DNA of 64,000 bases. Source: RHKX01 sp963839535. GTDB lineage: Bacteria; Actinomycetota; Thermoleophilia; Solirubrobacterales; 70-9. The stretch lies in assembly GCA_963839535.1 (NCBI GenBank), contig CAWIVF010000010.1:99964-163963 (forward strand), read 5' to 3'. How positions within the stretch are numbered: position 1 is the stretch's first letter; every line of letters begins with the position of its first letter. This document shows, in pieces, positions 10,526-20,101 of this stretch. Position numbers and translations under genes: made by a program. The notes below the pieces were generated by a model. It searched no databases. It was given only the letters and a program-made list of their open reading frames with translations, and was not told the DNA's origin.

Positions 10526-12655
10526 ATGATGCGGCGCCGAATGCTGAACTTCCCCGCAGGACGACGCTCGAAATTCGCCGTGATCGGCGTCTGGCTCATC
10601 GTGCTCTTCGCGGTCGGCCCGCTTGCCGGCAAGTTCGAGGACGCGCAGGAGAACGACCCGGCCGACTACCTGCCGGCCGATGCGGAATCGGTCGAGGTCA
10701 TCGAGATCCTCGAGGACTTCCCCTCCGGGGACATCACGGAGGCGGTCACGGTCTTCTCCCGCGCCGGCGGGCTCGAGCCGGCCGACGAGGCGTTCATCGA
10801 AGGGGTGCGCGACGAGATCAACGCGAGCTCCAGGGAGGGCGTCGGCGAAACCGAAGAGCCGATCCCGTCGAAGGACGGTGCAGCGGCGCTCCTGATCACG
10901 CCGATCACCGTCGAGGACGGCACCAATGAGGCGGGCCAGCTGCTCGTCGATGCCACCGACGACATCAAGGCGGAGGTCGAGGACGCGCCCGACGGGTTGG
11001 AGGCGAAGGTCACCGGGCCCGCCGGGTTCTCCGCTGACGCGATCGACGTCTTCGACTCGATCAACGGCGCCCTGCTCTACGCCACGGCGCTGCTGGTCCT
11101 GATCCTCCTCATCATCATCTACCGCAGCCCGATCTTCTGGCTGATCCCGTTCTTCGCGGTGATCCTCGCCGAGATCACCTCGCGAGGCATGGGCTATCTG
11201 CTCGCCGAGGCCGGGGTCACGGTGACCGGGCAATCGGGAGGGATCCTCCCCGTCCTGGTCTTCGGCGCCGGAACCGATTACGCATTGCTGCTGGTCTCCC
11301 GCTACCGCGAGGAGCTGCGCAGTCACGAGGACAAGCACGAGGCCGTCCGGATCGCCCTGCGCAAGGCCGGTCCGGCGATCATCGCCTCAGCGGCGACGGT
11401 GATGGCGGCCCTGCTGACCCTCTCCTTCGCCGAGGTGACCGGCACGTCCGGGCTCGGTCCGATCGGGGCGCTCGGTGTGGGCCTGGCGATGGTCTCGATG
11501 CTGACGATCCTCCCCGCCCTCCTGGCGGTCACGGGCCGACGTGCCTTCTGGCCGTTCATCCCCCGGGTCGGCAGCGAGGGAATCGACGAGACGCATGGCA
11601 CCTGGAGCCGGATCGCGGCCTGGGTGGGCCGAGGTCCGCGTCGCGTCTGGCTCGGCACGGGCGCTGTCCTGCTCGTCCTCTGCCTCGGCCTCACCCAGCT
11701 GAACAGCGACCTCACCTCGGGGAACGGCTTCCGCGACGACGTCGACTCGGCCGAGGGCCAGGAGCTGATCGCGCAGAGCTTCCCCGCCGGGGCAGACGCC
11801 CCGACCAACGTCGTCGTCACCGACGAGAGCAAGCTGGATGCGGTGCGCGAGGCGGTCGCCGGCGCCCCGGGGGTCGACTCGGTCAACCCGATCGAGGAAA
11901 GCGGCCCGACCGGCACGAAGCTCGAGGCGACGCTCAGCGAGGACCCGTTCAGCACCACCGCCTTCGACCTCGTTCCCGGGATTCGCGAGGCGGCCCGCGA
12001 CGCCGGCGGCGATCAGGCCCTCGTCGGAGGACCGACCGCGGAGGAGTACGACCTGCGGGAGTCGGCGGCGCGCGACAACAAGGTCATCGTGCCGATCGCG
12101 CTCGTCGTCGTCTTCGTGATCCTGATGCTGCTCCTGCGGGCGGTCATCGCGCCGCTGCTGCTGATCGGGACCGTGATCCTCTCCTACGGGGCCGCTCTCG
12201 GCATCGCCGCGTTCTTCTTCGAGAAGGTCTTCGACTTCCCGGGCATGGACCCGACCCTGCCCCTGTTCGCGTTCATCTTCCTGGTCGCGCTCGGCATCGA
12301 CTACAACATCTTCCTGATGGCCCGCGTGCGCGAGGAGACCATCAAGCACGGGACCAGAGAGGGGATGCTGCGCGGACTGGCCGTCACCGGAACCGTGATC
12401 ACCTCAGCCGGGATCGTCCTCGCCGGGACCTTCTCCGCACTGGCCGTGCTGCCGCTGGTGAGCCTGACCGAGATCGGCTTCACGATCGCCCTCGGAGTGC
12501 TCCTGGACACCTTCATCGTGCGCACCCTGCTCGTGCCCGCTCTCGTCCTCGAGATCGGCGATCGCATCTGGTGGCCCTCCGCGCTCGCCAAGGGACCCCG
12601 TGGCACGGCGCCCGATGAGCCCGCCTCCGCCCCGGCGTCTCCGCCGCCCGCGTAG
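10526..12655 (+). CDS. MMPL/RND-type membrane transporter
   Basis: About 709 residues from ATG 10526 (a second ATG follows directly at 10529). The first membrane segment is FAVIGVWLIVLFAVGPLAG, followed by a large extracytoplasmic domain, then FWLIPFFAVILAEITSRGMGY and the family motif VFGAGTDYALLLVSRYREEL with the membrane-embedded Asp-Tyr used for proton transfer. The pattern repeats in the C-terminal half (FLVALGIDYNIFLMARVREE). This two-fold layout, about 12 helices, is that of MMPL lipid or drug exporters. Upstream sequence AGGGAGGCCGGGG serves as a likely ribosome site. The in-frame upstream stretch belongs to the separate repeat protein. Confidence 0.9.
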   Translation: MMRRRMLNFPAGRRSKFAVIGVWLIVLFAVGPLAGKFEDAQENDPADYLPADAESVEVIEILEDFPSGDITEAVTVFSRAGGLEPADEAFIEGVRDEINASSREGVGETEEPIPSKDGAAALLITPITVEDGTNEAGQLLVDATDDIKAEVEDAPDGLEAKVTGPAGFSADAIDVFDSINGALLYATALLVLILLIIIYRSPIFWLIPFFAVILAEITSRGMGYLLAEAGVTVTGQSGGILPVLVFGAGTDYALLLVSRYREELRSHEDKHEAVRIALRKAGPAIIASAATVMAALLTLSFAEVTGTSGLGPIGALGVGLAMVSMLTILPALLAVTGRRAFWPFIPRVGSEGIDETHGTWSRIAAWVGRGPRRVWLGTGAVLLVLCLGLTQLNSDLTSGNGFRDDVDSAEGQELIAQSFPAGADAPTNVVVTDESKLDAVREAVAGAPGVDSVNPIEESGPTGTKLEATLSEDPFSTTAFDLVPGIREAARDAGGDQALVGGPTAEEYDLRESAARDNKVIVPIALVVVFVILMLLLRAVIAPLLLIGTVILSYGAALGIAAFFFEKVFDFPGMDPTLPLFAFIFLVALGIDYNIFLMARVREETIKHGTREGMLRGLAVTGTVITSAGIVLAGTFSALAVLPLVSLTEIGFTIALGVLLDTFIVRTLLVPALVLEIGDRIWWPSALAKGPRGTAPDEPASAPASPPPA

Positions 12656-12660
12656 TCCGC

Positions 12661-13410
12661 TCAGGCGCTGCCGCTCTCGGGCAGCGCGACGCCCCCGAGC
12701 TCGGCGTCGTCATCGGTCAGGCCGCGCTTGTACCTGCGTCGCTCGAGCGCGGCGGTCGAAGGCAGGTTCGGCGGCGCCTCGGTGAGCGCGCGCCAGGCCG
12801 GCGTCGAGAGGCGGTCGGTGCTCAGCTCGACGCCCGGCCCGATCGCAAGCGCGAAGAGGACGGTGGCGACGCCGACGTGGCCGCCGAGCACGAAGCCGAT
12901 CGCGAGCACGGTCCCCTCGATGATCCAGCGGGAGGTTCCGAGCGACAGTCCGGCGTGGCGATGCAGCCCCGTCATCAGGCCGTCGCGCGGCCCCGGCCCG
13001 AGCGCTGCGGTCAGGTAGTAGCCGCTGCCCACGGCGATCATCACGATCCCCGCTGCGACCATGGGCCAGCGCGCCGCCGGTCCCAGATCGGCGGGCATCA
13101 GCATCACCATCAGGTCGATCAGCGGCCCGATCGCCACGGCCTTGCCGAGCGTCCCGAGCCCGGGGACCTCCCGCAGCGGGATCCAGATCACCAGGCAGAG
13201 GAAGCCGAGCACGGTGGTTGCGGTGCCGATCCCGAGCGGCGTCTGCTCGGCGAGGCCCTGGGCGAGGATCGTCCAGGGGGTGTTGCCCAGATGCGCGCAG
13301 ACCAGCAGTCCCTCCCCGATGCCGAAGAGGGTCAGCCCGAAGGCGAGGCGACGGAGCTGTGACGACGAGGGTCGCCAGAGCGCCCAGAAACCTGTCGGAA
13401 GCCGCAGCAC
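12661..13410 (-). CDS. YczE/YitT-like integral membrane protein
   Basis: The 249-residue protein has about six membrane segments. FGLTLFGIGEGLLVCAHLG, NTPWTILAQGLAEQTPLGIG, VIWIPLREVPGLGTLG and YYLTAALGPGPRDGLMTGL match the YczE family (DUF161-related membrane proteins). Function is unknown; some members sit beside surfactin-type clusters but nothing here suggests that. The last 35 residues are charged and cytoplasmic-looking. It converges with the MMPL gene, leaving only 5 bp between stops. The GTG start at 13410 is supported by the position of the first helix. Confidence 0.8.
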   Translation of the reverse strand: MLRLPTGFWALWRPSSSQLRRLAFGLTLFGIGEGLLVCAHLGNTPWTILAQGLAEQTPLGIGTATTVLGFLCLVIWIPLREVPGLGTLGKAVAIGPLIDLMVMLMPADLGPAARWPMVAAGIVMIAVGSGYYLTAALGPGPRDGLMTGLHRHAGLSLGTSRWIIEGTVLAIGFVLGGHVGVATVLFALAIGPGVELSTDRLSTPAWRALTEAPPNLPSTAALERRRYKRGLTDDDAELGGVALPESGSA

Positions 13411-13507
13411 AAGAAGAAGGATGCCTCATTTTGATCGCGGTAAACCAGGATCGGAGAAACCGGTCTTTGAGAGTCCGGACTCCCGCCCACGCGCTACCGT
13501 TTCCGGC

Positions 13508-13774
13508 GTGAGGAGCGAGCAACTTCCGGGAGGCGTGGTGCACGAGCTGCCGGCCGACCTGCGCGAGGAGCTGACCTCGAGCGAAACGGCCCTCCACGCC
13601 TGGGGTGACATCACGCCGCTGGCGCGCAATGAGTTCATCTGCTGGGTCGAGGACGCCAAGCAGCAGAAGACCCGGGAGCGACGCATCCGCCGGACGCGCG
13701 AGGAGCTCGAGGAGGGTCAGCGCCGGCCGTGCTGCTGGCCGGGGTGCAAGCACCGCGAGCGCAACGGGAAGTGA
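13508..13774 (+). CDS. YdeI/OmpD-associated-like small protein
   Basis: From GTG 13508, 88 residues: HELPADLREELTSSETALHAW, TPLARNEFICWVEDAKQQKT, REERIRR-type basic helix and CCWPGCKHR near the end. This pattern (LARNEWICWV and a C-terminal WPGC) is that of the YdeI/OmpD-associated protein family, sometimes called bacteriocin-protection proteins. Its role is not established. The stop overlaps the GTG of the following SnoaL-like gene (GTGA), suggesting co-translation. Confidence 0.75.
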   Translation: MRSEQLPGGVVHELPADLREELTSSETALHAWGDITPLARNEFICWVEDAKQQKTRERRIRRTREELEEGQRRPCCWPGCKHRERNGK

Positions 13775-14182
13775 ACCCAGGCGTGCCGGAGGAGCCGGAG
13801 TCGATTCTCAGGCGCATCTACGAGCGGTGGTCCCAGGGGGACTTCGCGGACACCGAATTCTTCGACCCGCAGGTCCAATTCATCATGGGGCCCGGGTTCC
13901 CCGAGGCGGGCACCTACCTCGGGATCGGCGCAGGTCGGCGGGTACATGCGCGGCTTCCTCGAGCCGTGGGAGCACATCGCGATCCAGGCGGGCGAGATCG
14001 CCGTGGCGGGAGACAGCGCGGTCGCCGCGGTGCGTCAAGACGGCGTCGGGAGGGGAAGCGGCGCCGCGACCGGATTCGACTACTTCCAGGTCTGGACGTT
14101 CCGAGGCGGGAGGGCGATCCGCTTCGAGACCTTCCGCGAGCGCGCCGAGGCCTACGCCGCGGTCGGACTGGACCCGGGCTAG
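13771..14182 (+). CDS. SnoaL/NTF2-like protein, frameshifted
   Basis: The first frame gives EEPESILRRIYERWSQGDF and FFDPQVQFIMGPGFPEAG, typical of NTF2-like (SnoaL) proteins; the second, from about 13935, gives GGYMRGFLEPWEHIAIQ, FDYFQVWTFRGGRAIRF and ERAEAYAAVGL. One extra base around 13928-13940 separates them. Together they make a normal-length (about 136 residues) alpha+beta barrel domain with a hydrophobic ligand pocket. Enzymatic or binding role is unknown. The GTG start overlaps the preceding stop. The stop overlaps the end of the convergent cupin gene by four bases. Confidence 0.72.
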
Positions 14183-14700
14183 GAGGGCAGGCGGAGCAGC
14201 CGCCCGAGGCCCGCCATCAGGCGCATCGGGATCTCCTCGCGGCGGCGACCCGGGGCCACCGTGGAGGAGTACTTGAAGAAGGCCGCCGACAGGATCATCG
14301 GGATCCGCGGGTCCTTGCCGCCCTTGATGCCCGCCGCCTCGAGGTTCCCGCAGGCGTCCCCGATGAAGTCCTCGAACTGCATGGCGGGCCGGTGCCAGTT
14401 GCGGACCCGGGCCTCGGCGCCGGACTTGTTCCTGAAGGTGTGCAGCACGCCGACCGGGACCGACGCCTTCTCACCCGGCGACAGGGTCGACCACTCCCCG
14501 TCGACCATGACCTCGAAGCTGCCGGTGAGGACCTCGTACTCCTCGACCTGATGGGGGTGGACGTGCGGGGGCGGCGGGACGCAGCCGTCCGGGAGGACGA
14601 ACTCCATCTGGACGTACTCGCCGTCGGTCTCGGCGCCGGGCACCTCGACGAGGTACGCGCTGCCGTCGGGCATCTCGAAGCGGTCACCCTTCTGCGCCAT
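14179..14700 (-). CDS. Cupin-domain protein
   Basis: The 173-residue protein contains a cupin beta-barrel: PPPPHVHPHQVEEYEVLTGS holds the first metal-binding motif (HxH...E) and PVGVLHTFRNKSG the second motif His. FVLPDGCV precedes it. The C-terminal helix region (residues about 120-173) is rich in Arg and Leu and lies outside the core fold. Such proteins are often small metalloenzymes or sugar-binding proteins; no specific reaction can be named. It is convergent with the SnoaL-like gene and lies just beyond the pgi stop. Confidence 0.85.
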   Translation of the reverse strand: MAQKGDRFEMPDGSAYLVEVPGAETDGEYVQMEFVLPDGCVPPPPHVHPHQVEEYEVLTGSFEVMVDGEWSTLSPGEKASVPVGVLHTFRNKSGAEARVRNWHRPAMQFEDFIGDACGNLEAAGIKGGKDPRIPMILSAAFFKYSSTVAPGRRREEIPMRLMAGLGRLLRLPS

Positions 14701-14714
14701 GGCGAGAGCCTAGA

Positions 14715-16356
14715 TCAGGTGCGCCGCGCGCGGTATTCCCTGATCAGGGCGTTGGTCGAGCTGTCGTGGCTGAGCTGCGGCTCCTCGCCCGATGCGAGCT
14801 CCGCCGGCGATCCGCTTCGCCAGGCTCTTGCCGAGCTCCACCCCCCACTGATCGAACGAGTCGATTCCCCAGAGCGTTCCCTGCGTGAACACGCTGTGCT
14901 CGTAGAGGGCGACGAGCTTGCCGAGCGTCGCCGGGTCGAGGTGCTCGGCCATGATCACGTTGGTCGGCCGGTTGCCCTCGAAGGTCTTGTGCGGGACGAG
15001 CGCCTCCTCCACCCCCTCCGCCCGGACCTCCTCGGCGGTCCTGCCGAAGGCCAGAGCCTCGGCCTGGGCGAAGACGTTGGCCACGAGCAGGTCGTGGTGG
15101 TCGCCGAGCGGGTTGAGGCTGCGGGCGAAGAAGATGAGATCAGCCGGGATCAGGTGCGTTCCCTGATGGATCAGCTGGTAGAAGGAATGCTGGCCGTTCG
15201 TCCCCGGCTCGCCCCAGAAGATCGGGCTCGTCGCGTGGTCCACCCGGGAGCCGTCGAGGCGGACGCTCTTGCCGTTCGACTCCATCGTCAGCTGCTGGAG
15301 GTAGGCGGGAAAGCGCTCGAGGTACTGCTCGTAGGGAAGGATCGCGACGGTCTCGGCGCCGAACAGCTCCGCGTACCAGACGGTCAGCAGGCCGAGGATC
15401 GCGGGCAGGTTGCGCTCGTAGGGCGTCTCGAGGAAGTGCTCGTCGATCGCGTGGAAGCCGGCGAGCATCTCGCCGAAGCGCTCCGGCCCGATCGCGAGCA
15501 TGGTGCTCAGCCCGATCGCCGAGTCCATCGAGTACCGGCCGCCGACCCAGTCCCAGAAGCCGAACATGTTCGCGGTGTCGATGCCGAACCCGGAGACCGC
15601 CTCGGCGTTCGTGGAGAGGGCGACGAAGTGCCTGGCGACGGCGGCCTCGTCCCCGAGCGCGGTCAGCAGCCAGTCGCGGGCGGAGCGCGCGTTGGTCATC
15701 GTCTCCAGCGTCGTGAACGTCTTCGAGGCGACGATGAAGAGCGTCTCCGCCGGGTCGAGGTCCCGCGTCTTCTCGACGAAGTCGGTCGCGTCGACGTTGG
15801 AGACGAACCGCACCGTCAGGTCGCGGTCGGAGTAGTGGGCGAGCGCCCGGTGGGCCATCACCGGACCGAGGTCGGAGCCGCCGATCCCGATGTTGACCAC
15901 GTTGCGGATGCGGCTGCCGGTGTGGCCCCTCCACTCGCCGCTGCGCACGCGTTCGCTGAAGGCGGCCATCCGGTCGAGCACCTCGTGGACGTCGCGGACC
16001 ACGTCGCGGCCGTCGACGATCAGGGAGCGCCCGCGCGGCATCCGCAGCGCGATGTGGAGCACGGCGCGGTCCTCGGTCACGTTGATCCGCTCCCCCGCGT
16101 ACATCGCGCGGGCCCGCTGGCGCAGCCCGGCCTCGTCGGCGAGCCGCATCAGCAGGGGCAGCGTCTCCTCCGAGATCCGGTTCTTGGAGTAGTCGAGCCG
16201 CAGCCCCTCGGCCTCCACCACCAGGCGCTCGCCGCGGCCGGGGTCGGCGGCGAACATCTCGCGCAGATGAGCGTCGCCGATCGCGGCGTGATGGGCCTCC
16301 ACCTCGGTCCAGGTGGGAAGGCCCCGGAGGCCGGGGGTGGAGCTGGAGCCCTCCAA
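14715..16356 (-). CDS. pgi: Glucose-6-phosphate isomerase, with a frameshift near the C terminus
   Basis: Pgi interconverts glucose 6-phosphate and fructose 6-phosphate. Signature blocks are NIGIGGSDLGPVMAHRAL, ASKTFTTLETMTNARSA, GGRYSMDSAIGLS, LQQLTMESNGKSVRLDG, GTHLIPADLIFFA, EGNRPTNVI and FTQGTLWGIDSFDQWGVELG. After AKRIAG the open frame reads a nonsense tail to a stop at 14710. Skipping one base near 14796-14811 instead gives ELASGEEPQLSHDSSTNALI-REYRARRT and a stop at 14715, the normal Pgi end. Conservation on both sides in a core enzyme suggests an assembly indel. It is the last gene of the gnd-zwf-tal-pgi operon, 7 bp after tal. Confidence 0.93.
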
Positions 16357-16363
16357 GGCGGGA

Positions 16364-17446
16364 TCAGCCGGCCGCGATGGCCTTGCTGCTCTCCTCGATC
16401 CGCTCGATCAGCGCGTTCCAGCTCTTGACGAACTTGTCGGCGCCCTCGTCCTGGAGGCGGACCGCCAGTGCCTTCAGGTCGACCCCGGCCGCCTCGAACT
16501 CGGCGAGCAGCGCGGCGTTGTCGCCGCCGTCGGCGGGAAGGACCTCCCCGATCGAGTCCTCCTCGTCGAGGGCGAGCAGCGTCTCGGCCGGCATCGTGTT
16601 GATCGAGAGCGGCGCGGCGAGGGCCTGCACGTAGAGGGTCTTCGGCAGCGCCGGGTCCTTCGTCCCGGTCGAGGCGAAGAGGAACCGCTGCGGACGCGCG
16701 CCCTCGTTGGCGAGCCGCAGCCAGCGGTCGGACTCGAGCATCCGGCGGTAGGCGACGTAGCCGTCCACCGCGGCGGCGATGCCGAGGCGGTTCCTGAGCT
16801 CGTCGGGAACGTCGTCGTTGACCGCGACGTCCCAGCGGCTGATGAACAGGGAGCCGACCGAGGCGACGTTCGGGTCGAGGCCGTCGGCGACCCGGCGCTC
16901 GAGCCCGCGCATGTAGGCCTCCGCCTGCGCCACGTACTGGTCTGCGTCGAACAGGAGCGTCACGTTCACGGGGACGCCCGCGGCGATGGTCTCCTCGATC
17001 GCGTCGAGGCCCTGCGGGGTCCCGGGGATCTTGATGAAGAGGTTGTCGCGCTCGCCCGAGGCGTGGAGCCGGGCGGCCTCGGCGGCGGTGGCCTCGGCAT
17101 CGCGGGCGAGCAGCGGCGAGACCTCGAGCGAGGCCCAGCCGTCGACCCCCGCGGTCCGACGGTGAACTTCCGCAAATAAATCGCAGGCGCCGCGCAGGTC
17201 GGTCAGCGCCAGCTCGAAGAAGAGGTCCTCGCCGCGCTTCCCCGCATCGAGCAGCTCGGAGATCTGGTCGTCGTAGGCCTCGCCGTCGCTCAGCGCGCCC
17301 TCGAAGATCGTCGGGTTCGAGGTCAGGCCCGTCAGGGACTGGTCGCGGATGTAGCCCTCGATCGTGCCGTCGTGGACGGCGTCGCGGGTGATGAAGTCGA
17401 GCCAGAGACTCTGTCCGGCGTCGTGGAGTTCCCTGGTCGCGCTCAT
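16364..17446 (-). CDS. tal: Transaldolase
   Basis: Transaldolase transfers dihydroxyacetone units between sugar phosphates through a Schiff-base lysine. The 360-residue product starts MSATRELHDAGQSLWLDFI and shows GLTSNPTIFEGALSDG, GWASLEVSPLLARDAEAT, the active-site strand FIKIPGTPQGLDAIEE with Lys, and NVTLLFDADQYVAQAEAYM. FASTGTKDPALPKTLYVQAL is typical of the actinobacterial long-form enzyme. The ATG at 17446 overlaps the zwf stop by four bases. The reading frame remains open upstream through zwf, but that is fortuitous. Confidence 0.96.
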   Translation of the reverse strand: MSATRELHDAGQSLWLDFITRDAVHDGTIEGYIRDQSLTGLTSNPTIFEGALSDGEAYDDQISELLDAGKRGEDLFFELALTDLRGACDLFAEVHRRTAGVDGWASLEVSPLLARDAEATAAEAARLHASGERDNLFIKIPGTPQGLDAIEETIAAGVPVNVTLLFDADQYVAQAEAYMRGLERRVADGLDPNVASVGSLFISRWDVAVNDDVPDELRNRLGIAAAVDGYVAYRRMLESDRWLRLANEGARPQRFLFASTGTKDPALPKTLYVQALAAPLSINTMPAETLLALDEEDSIGEVLPADGGDNAALLAEFEAAGVDLKALAVRLQDEGADKFVKSWNALIERIEESSKAIAAG

Positions 17447-18954
17447 CGTTCTCCTTCGTCTCGGTTGTTGCCGGGCGTGGTGTCGGGGTCCTCGGGGAGG
17501 CGCCAGCGCCACGGCGAGATCAGCTCGTCGGCGGCGGGCGGGCCCCATGACCCCTGCGGGTATGGATGCAGCTTCGGCGGATGCTGGAGCACGTCGGCGC
17601 TGATCGCCCAGAGGCGCTCGATCCCCTCGGCGCTGGTGAACAGGGTGCCGTCCCCGAGCATCGCGTCGTGGATCAGGCGCTCGTAGGCCTCGAGCTGGTT
17701 GTCGGCGCAGAACGACTGCTCGTAGTTGAAGGTCATCCGGGCCGGCCCGAGCTCCATCGTCGCCCCCGGCACCTTCGCCTGGAAGTCGGCGGTGATCGAC
17801 CCGGGCTCCTTCAGCTCGAAGACGAGCTGGTTCGCTCCCTGGTGCTGGACCGAGCTGGGGAACATCCGCATCGGCGGCTCGCGGAAGTCCAGGGCGACGA
17901 GGTGGCGGGACTCGGCCATGCACTTGCCGGTCCGCAGGTAGAACGGGACCCCCGCCCAGCGCCAGTTGTCGATCTCGACCTCGAGCGCGACGAAGGTCTC
18001 GGTGTCGGACTCGGGGTCGACGCCCTCGGCGGAGCGGTAGCCGTCGTACTGGCCGCGGACCACCTTCTCCGGGGAGATCATCCGGAAGGCCTGCATCACC
18101 TTGTCCTTCTCGGCCCGCAGCGATCGCGCGCTCAGCTCCGCCGGCGGCTCCATCGCGATGAAGCTGAGCAGCTGGAGCAGGTGCGTGACGACCATGTCCC
18201 GGTAGGCGCCGGTCGGCTCGTAGAAGCCGGCCCGGCCGCCGATCGAGAGGGTCTCGGGGACGTCGATCTGGACGAACTCGATGTTGTTGCGATTCCACAG
18301 CGGCTCGTAGAGGCCGTTTGCGAAGCGCAGGGCGAGGATGTTCTGGACCGCCTCCTTGCCGAGGAAGTGGTCGATCCGGAAGATCTGATCGTCGTCGAAC
18401 TGCTCGTGCAGGGTCTCGTTGAGGGCCACCGCCGAGTCGTGGTCGTGGCCGAAGGGCTTCTCGAGGATCACCCGGGCCTCCGGGCCGGTCAGATCGAGCT
18501 CGCCGAGCATCGTGATGATCGAGGTGAACGCGCTCGGCGGGACCGCGAGGTAGTGGAGCAGGCGCGCGTCGCCGCCGATCTCGCGCCGAGCCTCCCCGAC
18601 CCGCTCGCGCAGGGCGTCGGGACCCTGGTCGACCTGGACGTAGGTGATCTTGTCCGCGAAGGCGTCGAACTCGTCGTCCGTCACCTCCTGCTTGCCGAAC
18701 TCGGCGAGCGCCTCGCGGACGTGGCGGCGGAACCCGTCGTGGTCGGTGTAATCGGTCCCGGCGGTGCCGACGATCCGGTAGTCCTCCGGCAGCAGGCCCG
18801 CCTGCTCGAGGTGGAAGAACCCCGGCAGGAGCTTGCGGGCGGCGAGGTCGCCGGAGGCGCCGAACAGCACGATCACGTGCGCGTCGGGCCGCTTGACGTT
18901 GCCGCTCGCCGGCGTCGGGCCGGGCAGCGTCGCGGTGGCGGTCGTGCCGCTCAA
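17443..18954 (-). CDS. zwf: Glucose-6-phosphate 1-dehydrogenase
   Basis: Zwf oxidises glucose 6-phosphate to 6-phosphogluconolactone with NAD(P). The 503-residue protein has the nucleotide-binding loop VLFGASGDLAARKLLPGFF, ILEKPFGHDHDSA and the active-site signature FRIDHFLGKEAVQNI, followed by QIDVPETLSIGGRAGFYEPT and PFYLRTGKCM. The end of gnd overlaps its start by four bases and tal begins within its stop. No separate 6-phosphogluconolactonase gene is present in the window. Confidence 0.97.
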   Translation of the reverse strand: MSGTTATATLPGPTPASGNVKRPDAHVIVLFGASGDLAARKLLPGFFHLEQAGLLPEDYRIVGTAGTDYTDHDGFRRHVREALAEFGKQEVTDDEFDAFADKITYVQVDQGPDALRERVGEARREIGGDARLLHYLAVPPSAFTSIITMLGELDLTGPEARVILEKPFGHDHDSAVALNETLHEQFDDDQIFRIDHFLGKEAVQNILALRFANGLYEPLWNRNNIEFVQIDVPETLSIGGRAGFYEPTGAYRDMVVTHLLQLLSFIAMEPPAELSARSLRAEKDKVMQAFRMISPEKVVRGQYDGYRSAEGVDPESDTETFVALEVEIDNWRWAGVPFYLRTGKCMAESRHLVALDFREPPMRMFPSSVQHQGANQLVFELKEPGSITADFQAKVPGATMELGPARMTFNYEQSFCADNQLEAYERLIHDAMLGDGTLFTSAEGIERLWAISADVLQHPPKLHPYPQGSWGPPAADELISPWRWRLPEDPDTTPGNNRDEGER

Positions 18955-19991
18955 GACGCGGCGGGCCCAGCGCCGGCATCGGCCGGCTTCTCGTCATGGC
19001 CGCCGAACTGCTTGCGCATCGCCGAGAGCAGCTTGTTGGCGAACTCGTCCTCGCCGCGTGAGGCGAACCGCTCGTAGAGGGCCGTGGTCAGGACCGGAGC
19101 CGGCACGCCCTCGTCGACCGCCGCGTGGATCGTCCAGCGGCCCTCGCCGGAGTCCGACACCCGCCCGCTGAATCCGTCGAGGCCCGGCGACTCGGCGAGG
19201 GCGGTGGCGGTCAGGTCCAGAAGCCAGGAGGCGATCACCGAGCCGCGGCGCCAGACCTCGGCCACCTCGGCGATGTCGATGTCGTAGGGGTAGTACTCGG
19301 GGTCCCGGACCGGGGCGGTCTCGGCATCGATCTCGTGCTTCCGGGTGCCGATGTCGGCGTTCTGGATCACGTTCAGGCCCTCGGCGTAGGCCGCCATGAC
19401 GCCGTACTCGATCCCGTTGTGGACCATCTTCACGAAGTGCCCCGCCCCGGTCGGGCCGCAGTGGAGGTAGCCGTTCTCCGCGGTGGACGGATCGCCCTCG
19501 CGGCCGGGCGTGCGCTCGGCCGCGTCGACCCCCGGAGCGATCGTCGCGAAGATCGGGTCGAGCCGGGCGACGGCATCCTTCGGTCCGCCGATCATCAGGC
19601 AGAAGCCGCGCTCGAGCCCGAACACTCCGCCGCTCGTGCCCACGTCGAGGTAGTCGATCCCCTTCGGCTCGAGGGCCCGGGCGCGATCGATGTCGTCGCG
19701 GTAGTACGAGTTGCCGCCATCGATGATCGCGTCGCCGGAGTCCATCAGCTCGGCGAGCTCGTCGAGGGTGTCGCCGACGTAGCCGGCGGGGACCATGATC
19801 CAAGCCGCCCGCGGCGGCTCGAGCGCCTCGACCAGCTCACGCAGGGAGCCGACGCCCGTCGCCCCCTCCCCCGCGAGCTCGGCGACCGCATCCGGATTGA
19901 CGTCGTAGACGACGCACTCGTGGCCGTCCCGGGTGAGCCGGCGCACCAGGTTGGCGCCCATCCGGCCAAGTCCGATCATCCCGAGCTGCAA
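18951..19991 (-). CDS. gnd: 6-phosphogluconate dehydrogenase, decarboxylating
   Basis: Gnd converts 6-phosphogluconate to ribulose 5-phosphate and CO2. From TTG 19991 the 346-residue product starts LQLGMIGLGRMGANLVRRL, a Rossmann motif, with IDGGNSYYRDDIDRA, VGTSGGVFGLERGFCLMIGG and the active-site block GAGHFVKMVHNGIEYGVMAA. The length matches the short (GndA/YqeC-type) class. The TTG is preferred because GAGGAGGAGG lies 4-13 bases upstream and the Rossmann strand begins at once; a longer open frame upstream has no similarity. It heads the gnd-zwf-tal-pgi operon. Confidence 0.95.
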   Translation of the reverse strand: MQLGMIGLGRMGANLVRRLTRDGHECVVYDVNPDAVAELAGEGATGVGSLRELVEALEPPRAAWIMVPAGYVGDTLDELAELMDSGDAIIDGGNSYYRDDIDRARALEPKGIDYLDVGTSGGVFGLERGFCLMIGGPKDAVARLDPIFATIAPGVDAAERTPGREGDPSTAENGYLHCGPTGAGHFVKMVHNGIEYGVMAAYAEGLNVIQNADIGTRKHEIDAETAPVRDPEYYPYDIDIAEVAEVWRRGSVIASWLLDLTATALAESPGLDGFSGRVSDSGEGRWTIHAAVDEGVPAPVLTTALYERFASRGEDEFANKLLSAMRKQFGGHDEKPADAGAGPAAS

Positions 19992-20101
19992 GCGCGCCTC
20001 CTCCTCGATCCGGTGCAAAACCTCCGACCTCCGGAGCCTTGCACAGCGAGGGGACCGCCTCGCGGTGGCCGCGTGCGCTCTCGACGCATGTTCCGGGCGT
20101 C

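Noticed and set aside
16364..18997. A giant transaldolase with a long Arg/Pro-rich N-terminal half
   Set aside because: The extra half is the shadow of zwf in another frame; transaldolase begins at 17446.
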